NCBI RefSeq assembly: GCF_003721515.1
Contig: NZ_RJJD01000023.1
Span: 241,735-305,734, forward strand
Length of the DNA stretch: 64,000 nt
Direction of reading: 5' to 3'
DNA from: Rufibacter latericius
Lineage (GTDB): Bacteria; Bacteroidota; Bacteroidia; Cytophagales; Hymenobacteraceae
A model generated the notes under the pieces. It was not told the DNA's origin, made no database searches, and worked only from the letters and a program-made list of their open reading frames with translations. Shown here one piece after another: positions 18,482 to 27,275 of this stretch (positions are counted from its first letter, which is position 1; every line of letters starts with the position of its first letter). The position numbers were made by a program, and so were the translations under genes.

Positions 18482-18597
18482 CAAATTACGAATTTATCAA
18501 TCTGTTACCCTATGTTAAGCAGGAAAAATATTCAGGGAGCAGGCGCGTAGGAGTTTCAATGCATTGCTAATTTAATAAAAATATGTTAAACCACTAG

Positions 18598-18635
18598 CGT
18601 TTTTAGGGGTGTTTTTATAAAAATGCCAAAAAAAC
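18598..18635. repeat. Intergenic hairpin family, copy 9
   Basis: A strong copy: cgtttttaggggtgttttt pairs with taaaaatgccaaaaaaac. It lies between the two operators of the divergent region. Confidence 0.7.
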
Positions 18636-18675
18636 AGGTTTATTTTTTGGGTTTGATGTCAATAAATAGTAAATA

Positions 18676-18689
18676 TGCAATCGGTTGCG
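18676..18689. promoter_or_regulatory. LacI-type operator 2 (first SusC)
   Basis: tgcaatcggttgcg matches 11 of 12 fixed positions of the consensus. It ends 68 bases upstream of the SusC ATG at 18758. Confidence 0.75.
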
Positions 18690-18757
18690 CAGTTTAAAGC
18701 TGCTTAGCCTTGCTGCTTCGTATTCCTATCCTTGTTATCAAAATCTAAAATTCACCT

Positions 18758-21700
18758 ATGTCACAAGCATTACTAAAGAAGAGTCGGTATCTGCTGGTAC
18801 TTTCTTTGTTCTTCACCACGATAGTAAGTGCCTTTGCCCAAACGGTAACCATTACCGGTAAAGTCACCGATGAGAAGAAGGAAGGGTTGCCCGGAGTGAC
18901 CGTGCTCCTGAAAGGCACCACCACCGCCAACGCCACTGATGTGAATGGCGGTTTCTCCTTGGCCGTGCCCGGTGGCACCGGTACTTTGGTGTTCTCCTAC
19001 ATTGGTTTCGTGTCGCAGGAAGTGCCTATCAATGGCAGGACCTCGCTTAATGTCACCCTGATGTCTGACTCCAAAGCCATTGAGGAAGTAGTGGTGGTGG
19101 GGTACGGGACGGTGACCAGGAAAGAACTGACAGGTTCTGTGGCTTCGGTGACCTCAAAAGATATCCAGGACATTCCGGTGAGTACGGCCGCAGAAGCGCT
19201 GGCCGGTAGATTGGCCGGGGTGCAGGTGACTTCCACCGAAGGCCAACCCGGTGCTGAGATCCAGGTGCGGGTGCGCGGAGGCGGATCGCTCACGCAGGAC
19301 AACTCTCCCTTGTATATAGTAGACGGTATTCAGATGGAAAATGCCTTGTCTATCATCTCCCCCCAGGAAATTGAATCAATAGACGTTTTGAAAGATGCCG
19401 CTTCTACCTCCATTTATGGAGCCAGGGGAGCCAATGGCGTGGTGATTATCACTACCAAAGGCGGTAGAGAGCAGAAAACCCAGGTGACCTACAATGGCTA
19501 TGCCGGGGTTAGACGCATTGTAAACCAACTGGATGTGATGAACCCGTATGACTACGCCTTGTACCAGTACGAGTCGTACAATCTGTTCAGCAACACCAAT
19601 GATGAAAGCCGGGCTTCTTTCAGAGATCGCTATGGCAGATGGGAAGATTTGGATATCTACAAGTCTATGCCCACCACCAACTGGCAGGAAAAAGTGTTTG
19701 GAAGAGATGCCTTCAGCCAGACGCATGTGTTGGGAATTTCCGGAGGCTCAAAGGAGACTTCCTTCAACTTTACCCTCAACCACGCCGATGAAAACGGCAT
19801 CATGATTAACTCCGGCTACGAGAGAACGCTGGCCTCTTTCAAGTTTGACCATAAAGTTTCTGATAGGTTCAAGGTAGGGTTAACCACCCGGTATAGCCGC
19901 CAGCGGGTAGATGGGGTAGGTACCTCCAGTACTGGTTCACAAAGCAATAACAGATTACGGAACTCGGTGCGCTACCGGCCATTTTTAGGGCCTGGTTTCG
20001 AGAATCAGGTAGATGAGTTTGACGTGGAATACGCCAGCAGCACTCAATTAACCAGCCCGGTACTTTTGGCCAACAGTGAAGTGAGACGTGATTACCGCAA
20101 TGACATCATTGTAAACGGCCATTTCAGCTATGACATCCTCAAGAATCTTACCTTCAGAAGCGTGGTAGGGATAAACGCCCTCGATAGAAAAACCAATACG
20201 TTCAGTGGCCCAGTGACGGCCCTGGCCAGACAAAACGCTGACATGCCAGTAGTAGACATGACGGCGGGTGAAGCCTTCTCTCTGACCAATTCCAATACCT
20301 TAACCTATAAGGCCAAAGTAGGGACAGACCATAACCTTGATTTCCTTTTAGGCCATGAGGTAGTGCAATGGGACAGTAAGAGCAGAGGTACCCGCACCAG
20401 ATGGTTGCCGTCTGATATCTCGCCAGACCAGGCATTTGCAGGTATCCAGAAAGCAACCGCGCCAGCCGGCCTGATCCAGGATAACCCTACTACGGCAGAG
20501 TCGGGAACCCGTTTATTATCCTTTTTCGGAAGAGCGGGCTATAACTACAAGGGCAAATACTTTGCTAATTTCAACCTCAGACGTGACGGATCTTCCCTGT
20601 TTGCCGATGGCAACCGGTACGGTACTTTCCCTTCTGCGTCTTTGATGTGGCGCGTAGCCGATGAAGCCTTCATGGAGCCTTTTCAGGGCTGGTTGAGTGA
20701 CCTGAAAGTTCGTCTAAGCGTGGGCTCTGTAGGAAACAACCGGATTGGGGTGGATTTGTACAGAACCATGTACACCGCCAGTTCCAACGAAGGGTACGCT
20801 TTTACAGAATCCATTACCCCGGGTTACGTTGCTCCTACGCTGGCCAACCCCTACCTGATATGGGAATCCACTCTGTCCAAAAACGTGGGTGTGGACTTTG
20901 CCTTGTTCAACAACCGCCTGACGGGTTCAGTGGACGCTTACCAGAACAGAACCAGAGACTTGCTTTTAGAGGCTACCATCCCGCAGACCAGCGGGTATAG
21001 AACCCAGCTTCAGAACATAGGCGAGACCGAAAACAAAGGAATTGAACTCCAGTTGAGCGGCGTTGTGGTGGACAAAGGAGATTTCAGATGGAATGCCAAT
21101 TTCAACATCGCCTTAAACCGGAATAAGATTGTGAGCCTGGGTCTTGATCCATCGGGCCAGCCCAAGAGTTCTTACCTGGTGCAGTCTGGCTGGGTAAATG
21201 CTCTTGAAGACTTCAAAGTGGAAGTGGGTCAGCCGGTAGGCCAGTTTTATGGCTATGTGACAGATGGCTACTATACCGTAGATGATTTCAATACTACTTA
21301 CAACGAAGCTACCCAAACTTGGACCTATGTGCTGAAAGAAGGGATTGCGAACAGTTCCAGCGTGGCGCTTGGTAACAGACAGCCACAACCCGGCGATTTG
21401 AAACTGAAAGACCTTACTGACAATAACAACTCTCTGATCTCTACTGCAGACCGTACGGTTATTGGCAATGCCCAACCAAAATTCACCGGTGGTTTCAACC
21501 AGCAGTTCTCTTACAAAGGGTTTGACCTGAGTGTTTTCATGGTTTTTTCCTATGGCAACAAGGTGTACAACGCAAACAAAATGGAGTTCACCACCCAGTA
21601 CACCACCAGAGACAACAACATGCTGGCCCTCATGAATGACCGTTTCAAGCTGTATGATGAAAACGGGCAAATGGTTTCTGACCCTGAGAAACTCAGAGCA

Positions 21701-22021
21701 TTGAACGCAAACGCCAAATACTGGAGACCATCTTTGGGTAACTACTTCACGCATTCTTTCGCCATAGAAGACGGATCATTCCTTAGAATAAGCAATTTGA
21801 CCCTGGGCTACAGCATTCCGGAATCCTTCCTGAAAAGAACCAGAGTCATTTCTAAGCTGAGAGTTTACGGCACGGTGAATAACCTGTACACCTTCACCAA
21901 ATACACAGGGTATGACCCTGAGGCCAACACCAGAAGAAATTCCCCTCTTACGCCTGGCGTAGACTATGCCGCTTATCCGCGCAGCAGGTACATTCTGGGT
22001 GGTATTAATGTTACTTTCTAA
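18758..22021 (+). CDS. SusC/RagA-type TonB-dependent transporter 1
   Basis: An outer-membrane importer for oligosaccharides, 1087 residues. A signal peptide ends near residue 28 (SAFAQ). A carboxypeptidase-regulatory-like beta domain follows (about 30-105, VTITGKVTDEKKEGLPGVTV), then the EEVVVVGYGT segment typical of SusC proteins, the plug domain with VLKDAASTSIYGARGANGVV (about 209-228), and a 22-strand-type barrel to the C-terminus. It starts the plus-strand pectin locus and is followed after a few bases by its SusD partner. Neighbouring enzymes point to pectin fragments as cargo; specificity is inferred. Confidence 0.95.
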   Translation: MSQALLKKSRYLLVLSLFFTTIVSAFAQTVTITGKVTDEKKEGLPGVTVLLKGTTTANATDVNGGFSLAVPGGTGTLVFSYIGFVSQEVPINGRTSLNVTLMSDSKAIEEVVVVGYGTVTRKELTGSVASVTSKDIQDIPVSTAAEALAGRLAGVQVTSTEGQPGAEIQVRVRGGGSLTQDNSPLYIVDGIQMENALSIISPQEIESIDVLKDAASTSIYGARGANGVVIITTKGGREQKTQVTYNGYAGVRRIVNQLDVMNPYDYALYQYESYNLFSNTNDESRASFRDRYGRWEDLDIYKSMPTTNWQEKVFGRDAFSQTHVLGISGGSKETSFNFTLNHADENGIMINSGYERTLASFKFDHKVSDRFKVGLTTRYSRQRVDGVGTSSTGSQSNNRLRNSVRYRPFLGPGFENQVDEFDVEYASSTQLTSPVLLANSEVRRDYRNDIIVNGHFSYDILKNLTFRSVVGINALDRKTNTFSGPVTALARQNADMPVVDMTAGEAFSLTNSNTLTYKAKVGTDHNLDFLLGHEVVQWDSKSRGTRTRWLPSDISPDQAFAGIQKATAPAGLIQDNPTTAESGTRLLSFFGRAGYNYKGKYFANFNLRRDGSSLFADGNRYGTFPSASLMWRVADEAFMEPFQGWLSDLKVRLSVGSVGNNRIGVDLYRTMYTASSNEGYAFTESITPGYVAPTLANPYLIWESTLSKNVGVDFALFNNRLTGSVDAYQNRTRDLLLEATIPQTSGYRTQLQNIGETENKGIELQLSGVVVDKGDFRWNANFNIALNRNKIVSLGLDPSGQPKSSYLVQSGWVNALEDFKVEVGQPVGQFYGYVTDGYYTVDDFNTTYNEATQTWTYVLKEGIANSSSVALGNRQPQPGDLKLKDLTDNNNSLISTADRTVIGNAQPKFTGGFNQQFSYKGFDLSVFMVFSYGNKVYNANKMEFTTQYTTRDNNMLALMNDRFKLYDENGQMVSDPEKLRALNANAKYWRPSLGNYFTHSFAIEDGSFLRISNLTLGYSIPESFLKRTRVISKLRVYGTVNNLYTFTKYTGYDPEANTRRNSPLTPGVDYAAYPRSRYILGGINVTF

Positions 22022-22039
22022 TTCTTGAGAAGAACAGCA

Positions 22040-23881
22040 ATGAAAAGAAATATCTTAAAAAGTTTTATCATACCCCTTACCATTGGTGGTTTGGTGGCAA
22101 TCAGCTCTTGTGATGATTACCTGGAGGTACAGAATCCGTCCACGCTCTCCCAAGATGCCATTTTCAGTAGTCTGGCTTTTACAGAATCTGCTATCACCGG
22201 CGTTTATAACCAGTTGCCCGGTGATGATGGGTATGGAAGCCGCATTTCCACGCTCTTCCCAAACGGGTCAGATGACTTTAAAATGGGGGGAGACCATGAC
22301 CCTATTGCCCGGGGCGGTATTTCCCATTTTGGGGTAAGCCCAGGGTTCACAGATTTGGAGAATCCGTTTCTACAGCTGTACAGAGGAATTGAAAGAGCGA
22401 ACATCTGTATCAAATACATTCCGCTTTCTGCCCTCTATACCAGCGGAACTGCTTCTGAGCAGGCAGCCATGCGCCGGTTTTACGGAGAAGCGCTTACCCT
22501 AAGAGCCCAGTTTTACCATGAACTGATCAGGAACTGGGGAGATGTACCGGCCCCGTTTGAGCCATCGGCTGATTCGCCTGACCTTTTCCTGCCCAAGACC
22601 AACCAGGATGAAATCTATGACAAACTACTCGCTGACCTAGCCACCGCCGCGGAACTGGTTCCGTGGAGATCAGAGTCTGGTTCGCCTACCACCAGGGTAA
22701 CCAAAGGTGCTGTGAAAGGCCTGCGCGCCAGAATTGCCCTGGCCCGTGGTGGGTACGCCTTAAGGAGACAGAGCGGGGTAGTGGAGCGTCGTGCCAACTA
22801 CAAAGACTTCTATCAGATTGCCAGAGCCGAGGCTTGGGATGTGATCCAAAGCAAGCAGCACGCCCTGAACCCCAGCTACGAGAACGTATTCAGAAGCCTG
22901 CACGGGAACGGCGTGACAGACGCTACCTATGAGCACATCTGGCAAGTAGGCGCCTTCGGGGGAAATGCCAGAACAGACACTAAACTGGGGTTTGGCAATG
23001 GGCCAAGAATTGCCGAAGCCAGCACGTATGGCCGGGCGAATGGCCTGTCAGAAGCGGTTCCTACCTACTTCTATGAATTTGATTCCATCGGTGATTCCAG
23101 AAGAGACGTGACACTAGCGTATTTTCAGGTAGATACCAAAGCCAACAATGACAATAAGTTGCTGACTACTCCCCTATTAATGAGGGAAGGAAAGTTCAGG
23201 AAATACTGGACCAGTATTGGCGGTACAAATCAAACCCTGGGCATCAACTGGCCGCTCATCCGCTACGCCGATGTCCTTTTGATTTTTGCCGAGGCAGAAA
23301 ACGAACTGAACGGACCTACCCCAGAGGCGAAATCCGCCCTGGAGGAAGTAAGAAAAAGAGCTTTCCTGGATGATCATGAAGATAGAATGCCTGAGACGCC
23401 TTCCTCTAAAGAAGATTTCTTCAAAGCCCTGGTGCAGGAGCGTTACCTGGAGTTCGGTGGCGAAGGCGTGCGCAAGTATGACCTTATCCGTTGGGATCTG
23501 CTGGAAACCAGAATCAATGAAGTGAGAGCAGACTTACGGGCCATGATGACGGGTACCGGGCGTTACGCCAACGTGCCCCAGTATGTCTTCTACAAGCCAA
23601 CCCCGTTGTTGGGGCCAAGAGCCACAGCCCGGGAGGAAATGCTGGATTACAATCTGTTTGGCGGCAAGGTGAACAAAGTGATGTACGAACCATCTACTAC
23701 CACTACCGCGCCTGATGGCTATACCAGAATCAGTTGGGGAGCCGCCATCACCGAAGCGCATATCACCGGGCCAACCAGAGGTTTTGCAAGCCAATTCAAA
23801 AAGAACCACTCTGAGTTGCTGCCCATCTTCAACGGGGTGATAAGTCAAAACTATAGACTAACCCAGGACTACGGATACTAG
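22040..23881 (+). CDS. SusD/RagB-type surface glycan-binding lipoprotein 1
   Basis: SusD proteins form a lid on SusC and bind glycan outside the cell. The 613-residue product has a lipoprotein signal with a lipobox at VAISSC (Cys24), followed by acidic residues (CDDYLEVQ), consistent with export to the cell surface. Helix-rich SusD features such as FYGEALTLRAQFYHELIR and the late LIRYADVLLIFAEAENEL and VQERYLEFGGEGVRKYDLIR stretches are present. A TTG five codons upstream is possible, but the ATG at 22040 fits the signal peptide. The gap to SusC is 18 bp. Confidence 0.94.
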   Translation: MKRNILKSFIIPLTIGGLVAISSCDDYLEVQNPSTLSQDAIFSSLAFTESAITGVYNQLPGDDGYGSRISTLFPNGSDDFKMGGDHDPIARGGISHFGVSPGFTDLENPFLQLYRGIERANICIKYIPLSALYTSGTASEQAAMRRFYGEALTLRAQFYHELIRNWGDVPAPFEPSADSPDLFLPKTNQDEIYDKLLADLATAAELVPWRSESGSPTTRVTKGAVKGLRARIALARGGYALRRQSGVVERRANYKDFYQIARAEAWDVIQSKQHALNPSYENVFRSLHGNGVTDATYEHIWQVGAFGGNARTDTKLGFGNGPRIAEASTYGRANGLSEAVPTYFYEFDSIGDSRRDVTLAYFQVDTKANNDNKLLTTPLLMREGKFRKYWTSIGGTNQTLGINWPLIRYADVLLIFAEAENELNGPTPEAKSALEEVRKRAFLDDHEDRMPETPSSKEDFFKALVQERYLEFGGEGVRKYDLIRWDLLETRINEVRADLRAMMTGTGRYANVPQYVFYKPTPLLGPRATAREEMLDYNLFGGKVNKVMYEPSTTTTAPDGYTRISWGAAITEAHITGPTRGFASQFKKNHSELLPIFNGVISQNYRLTQDYGY

Positions 23882-23921
23882 AGGTAGCCTTACTTGACAG
23901 AACTTAAGAAAAGAAACACAC

Positions 23922-25535
23922 ATGAAAAAGTTTAGATCAACGTTTTCTCTCTGGTTTGCCGCATTGTTTCTGTTGGGGATAGGTGGTTTGTCTGCCTGTA
24001 ACCCAGATGATGAAGAGGAGCAAAGCGAACTCTCCCGCATGTTTATGCCCACGGGCGTTATCGGCTCAACCACCGGAGAAACCCAGGTAAGGCTTTCCTG
24101 GAAACCATCTCTTTATGCCACTGGTACCATTACCTATACTGTAGAGGTAGCAGCAGATACCTTGTTTGCGACTCCCGTTATTTATACCGGGGTAACAGAT
24201 ACCGCCTCCATCGTGCTGACGGATGATCAGATTCCGACCAAGCAGAAATTCTTCGCCCGGGTAAAAACCAACGGTCAGGAAAATACGCCGGAGTCTAAAT
24301 GGTTGGTGAGCAATGGCTTTTCTATCAGGGGGGTGCAGGCTTTTACAAACGTTCCCGTGAACTCCGCTGATGTAACTGACCGGTCTGTGCGGTTACGTTT
24401 TACCCCTAGAGAAGGAATCACCAGAATTGTGGTTACGCCCATGGGTGGAACGGCACAGGAGATAACCTTATCTGCCTCTGATCTTGCCGCAGGTTTCTAT
24501 ATAGCGGATAACCTCACCGGCGGAACAAACTACAACGCAGAGATTTTTGCCGGGACCAAGAGCTACGGAATCACAACCTTCCAGACCAAACAACCCCTTT
24601 CCGGCAATATCATCGACCTGAGAGGAATAACAGGGAGACCTGCTGTTTTGCAGGATACCATTACCCAGATTGAGAACGGAAGCACCATTATCCTGAAAAG
24701 AGGGCAGACCTATACCATTGCCGCCGCTACCAACCTGAGTAAATCGGTGACCATTACCAGTGGCTCAGACCTGACGGAGCCAAACCCGGCGACCATCTAC
24801 TTTACCAGCAACTTTGGGGTTGTGGCAGGAAGCTCCATTGACCACATCATCATCAAGGATGTTAACCTGACGGGCTCTGACGCCACCGCGAAGTATGTCT
24901 TCAACATCAATACGGCCTCTACTATTGGTACGGTGACGTTTGACAACGTAAAGGCTAGTATGTTCAGAGGCTTTTTCAGGCTGCAAACCCAACCTACTAC
25001 TATCACTACCTTAACCTTAAATAACAGTGTCATTGACAGCATTGGAGGCTTCGGGGTGGTGAATGTTGATTTGCCAACCAGTCAGATTCAAAACATCCTG
25101 ATCACTAATTCCACCATCTCCAAAGCCGAGAAAGTCATTAGCAGCAAAAACAATTCAACCTCGGTACTATTTGAGAATGTAACGGTGAACGAATCACCTT
25201 CTTTAGGAAACTATCTGGTGGATTACTCCACCTCAGGCGCTAACAATGTGACCAACGGAGTTAAAATCAGGAATACTATTTTAGGTATAGGAAAGGCAGG
25301 TAACCAAGGGATAAAAGGAGTAAGAGCCGGAACCAGTACTTTGGTGGAGGTTGCCAATAGCTTCAGCACGGCAGACTATATGCTGGCGCCTACGAGCAAC
25401 TTCGCTATACCTGGATTAACTGCCTACTCAGCTACTTCGCTTGCCTTGTGGCAGAATCCTAAAAACGGTGATTTCCATTTCAGAGACGCCGCCTTCCCTG
25501 GCAAAGACACTTCCGGTGACCCGCGTTGGAGATAA
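23922..25535 (+). CDS. DUF5123/DUF4957-like surface lipoprotein
   Basis: A 537-residue lipoprotein (lipobox GLSAC, Cys26) with a strongly acidic stretch directly after the cysteine, suggesting surface exposure. Residues about 40-130 look like a fibronectin type III domain (VRLSWKPSLYATGTITYTVE), a second beta domain follows, and about 220-537 read as a right-handed beta-helix of the kind annotated DUF4957/DUF5123. Such proteins commonly follow SusD in pectin loci, where a role as surface glycan-binding protein or lyase-like enzyme has been assumed. I see no proven catalytic motif. It is 40 bp from SusD. Confidence 0.8.
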   Translation: MKKFRSTFSLWFAALFLLGIGGLSACNPDDEEEQSELSRMFMPTGVIGSTTGETQVRLSWKPSLYATGTITYTVEVAADTLFATPVIYTGVTDTASIVLTDDQIPTKQKFFARVKTNGQENTPESKWLVSNGFSIRGVQAFTNVPVNSADVTDRSVRLRFTPREGITRIVVTPMGGTAQEITLSASDLAAGFYIADNLTGGTNYNAEIFAGTKSYGITTFQTKQPLSGNIIDLRGITGRPAVLQDTITQIENGSTIILKRGQTYTIAAATNLSKSVTITSGSDLTEPNPATIYFTSNFGVVAGSSIDHIIIKDVNLTGSDATAKYVFNINTASTIGTVTFDNVKASMFRGFFRLQTQPTTITTLTLNNSVIDSIGGFGVVNVDLPTSQIQNILITNSTISKAEKVISSKNNSTSVLFENVTVNESPSLGNYLVDYSTSGANNVTNGVKIRNTILGIGKAGNQGIKGVRAGTSTLVEVANSFSTADYMLAPTSNFAIPGLTAYSATSLALWQNPKNGDFHFRDAAFPGKDTSGDPRWR

Positions 25536-25548
25536 GCTAAAATGTAAA

Positions 25549-25583
25549 TGATCGGGGAAGCCAATGTAAGTGGTATTTCCGAT
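25549..25583 (+). terminator. Possible terminator after the DUF5123-like gene
   Basis: gatcggggaa and tttccgatc form an imperfect stem followed by acttttc. It lies 13 bases past the stop codon. It may reduce rather than end transcription into the downstream enzyme genes. Confidence 0.5.
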
Positions 25584-25690
25584 CACTTTTCATAAAAACA
25601 CCTCCAAAAGGGATATCCCCTGAACCAATATTCTGCCAGATACTCCAGGCATCTGCTTAAGTCTAACTTACCTTCTTTACCGCTGTAACT

Positions 25691-26980
25691 ATGTTCAAAC
25701 AATATCTAACCTGGAAGACCGGAGTGCTGGGCATGATGCTCCTTTTGAACGCTGGCTGCTCCTCCGGTCAGAAAGCCGCTTCCTCTGAATTCCCCAATTC
25801 CTTTACTGTGGAAGTTTCCAACCCCTTGAAGCGGGAGCGGGAGAGTGTGCTGGTGATGATCAAGGAAGAAGATTTACCCAGAAAAGGTGCTGCCTTCAAC
25901 CGGAATGCTTTCATAGTGACAGACGGAAAAACCGAGATTCCTAGCCAATACAACAGCAAAGACGCCCATAACAAAGGAATTGCGCTGGTGCTGGACCAGA
26001 TGGCGGCGGGTGAAACCCGAAAACTGACGGTGAGTTACAATCCGCAGGGTTCCAACCCACGCACCTACACCAAACGCACCCAAGCCGAATTGTCCAAGAA
26101 AGTAGGCGGACGCTGGGAAAACCGGAAATACATTGGCGGCGATTTCCAGAACATTGACTCCCTTCGGGTACCTTCAGAGTTGACTGATCATTCGTACTAT
26201 CTCCGCTACGAGGGGCCAGGTTGGGAGTCTGACAAAGTAGGCTACCGCTTCTATCTGGACTGGCGCAATGCCGTGGATGTGTTCGGGAAACGGACACCCC
26301 AGATGGCACTGCAAAAAGCCGGACTAGATAATTACGACTCGTACCACAACATGCAGGAGTGGGGCATGGACGTTCTCAAAGTAGGGAAAGCCTTGGGGGT
26401 AGGAACCCTGGCTATGTATGACAACGGCAAAGCCGTACGCGTAGAGAAAACCGACAGCACCTACAGCAAGATCACCCAGAACGGGCCGGTGTACTCTTCC
26501 ATCCTCACCGATTATTACGGCTGGCAAGTGGCTGGCCAAAAGCTGAACGCGCACTCTCAACTGAGTATCCACGCGGGCACCAGAATGACCCACCATCAAC
26601 TAAGGCTGGAAGGCGGAAACCCTCAGAACATTGCCACCGGGCTTATCAAAGACAAAGCGGCCAAACTGGTCAGCGATAAGGGCGAGACGGGCAAGCGCTA
26701 CGGCTACATGTACACCTACGGCAAGCAGACCCTGAACTCCCCACCAGACAACATCGGCATTGCGGTGCTGTTTGACCTTAAGGATTTCATCACTTTCTCA
26801 GATGATCCCTTGAGCCATGTGGTACAACTGAAACCATCCAACGGAAGAGCCAACTACTACTTCCTGGCAGCTTGGGAACTGGAACCGAACGGCATCAAAA
26901 CCGAAGAACAGTTCCGCGATTACATCATCAGAACCGCTGAGGAACTTGCTAATCCGGTGAAAGTGAAAGTGTCGAAGTAA
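25691..26980 (+). CDS. DUF4861 family lipoprotein
   Basis: A 429-residue protein with a lipoprotein signal (LLLNAGC, Cys23) and the features of DUF4861: an N-terminal beta-rich region (FTVEVSNPLKRERESVLVMI) and a central stretch with SYYLRYEGPGWESDKVGYRF and DNYDSYHNMQEWGMDVLKVG. The family is frequent in pectin utilisation loci, but I know of no settled activity for it. The residues after the cysteine (SSGQKAASS) are not acidic, so a periplasmic position is more likely than the cell surface. It begins the block of enzyme genes. Confidence 0.82.
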   Translation: MFKQYLTWKTGVLGMMLLLNAGCSSGQKAASSEFPNSFTVEVSNPLKRERESVLVMIKEEDLPRKGAAFNRNAFIVTDGKTEIPSQYNSKDAHNKGIALVLDQMAAGETRKLTVSYNPQGSNPRTYTKRTQAELSKKVGGRWENRKYIGGDFQNIDSLRVPSELTDHSYYLRYEGPGWESDKVGYRFYLDWRNAVDVFGKRTPQMALQKAGLDNYDSYHNMQEWGMDVLKVGKALGVGTLAMYDNGKAVRVEKTDSTYSKITQNGPVYSSILTDYYGWQVAGQKLNAHSQLSIHAGTRMTHHQLRLEGGNPQNIATGLIKDKAAKLVSDKGETGKRYGYMYTYGKQTLNSPPDNIGIAVLFDLKDFITFSDDPLSHVVQLKPSNGRANYYFLAAWELEPNGIKTEEQFRDYIIRTAEELANPVKVKVSK

Positions 26981-27007
26981 GCCGGGCTTAGCACCAGGCT
27001 CTCTCCT

Positions 27008-27095
27008 GTCATCCTTAATGGATCTTGTGGGCGAGCTAGAATGGCTTTTTTTAAAATGCTACTACCGATTGCTACCAAGATCCTTTCAGGATGAC
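27008..27095. repeat. Inverted-repeat element in the gap after the DUF4861 gene
   Basis: gtcatccttaatggatcttg at 27008-27027 is repeated in inverted orientation at 27074-27095 (accaagatcctttcaggatg, then ac) with a few mismatches and a 43-bp spacer. It has the look of a REP-pair or miniature element and is unlike the hairpin family described elsewhere. The 295-bp gap 26981-27275 holds no gene. Confidence 0.65.
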
Positions 27096-27162
27096 AAAGG
27101 GTAGGTTTTACTCAGTAGAGCCACGTACCGGGAAGAAAGCTTCCTGACCATACATGAACCAA

Positions 27163-27199
27163 GCATTTAGTGGCTTTTTTTGAAAAAAAGGCCAGAAAC
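27163..27199. repeat. Intergenic hairpin family, copy 10
   Basis: The halves gcatttagtggcttttttt and gaaaaaaaggccagaaac lie 77 bases upstream of the chosen pectate lyase start. Confidence 0.65.
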
Positions 27200-27275
27200 C
27201 AAAAGGCTTAAGGCTCTGAAAGTAAAAGTAAAACACAGGGTTGGACGAGGAGAGGACTTTAGTAAAAAGAATTAC

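Larger units (their letters stand above)
18451..18757. other. Divergent control region, kduI and first SusC gene
   Basis: This 307-bp AT-rich gap separates the uronate operon from the pectin locus. It carries two LacI-type palindromes, one next to each start codon, with centres 208 bp apart, and one copy of the intergenic hairpin family between them. I could not fix the promoter boxes with confidence. Confidence 0.75.
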
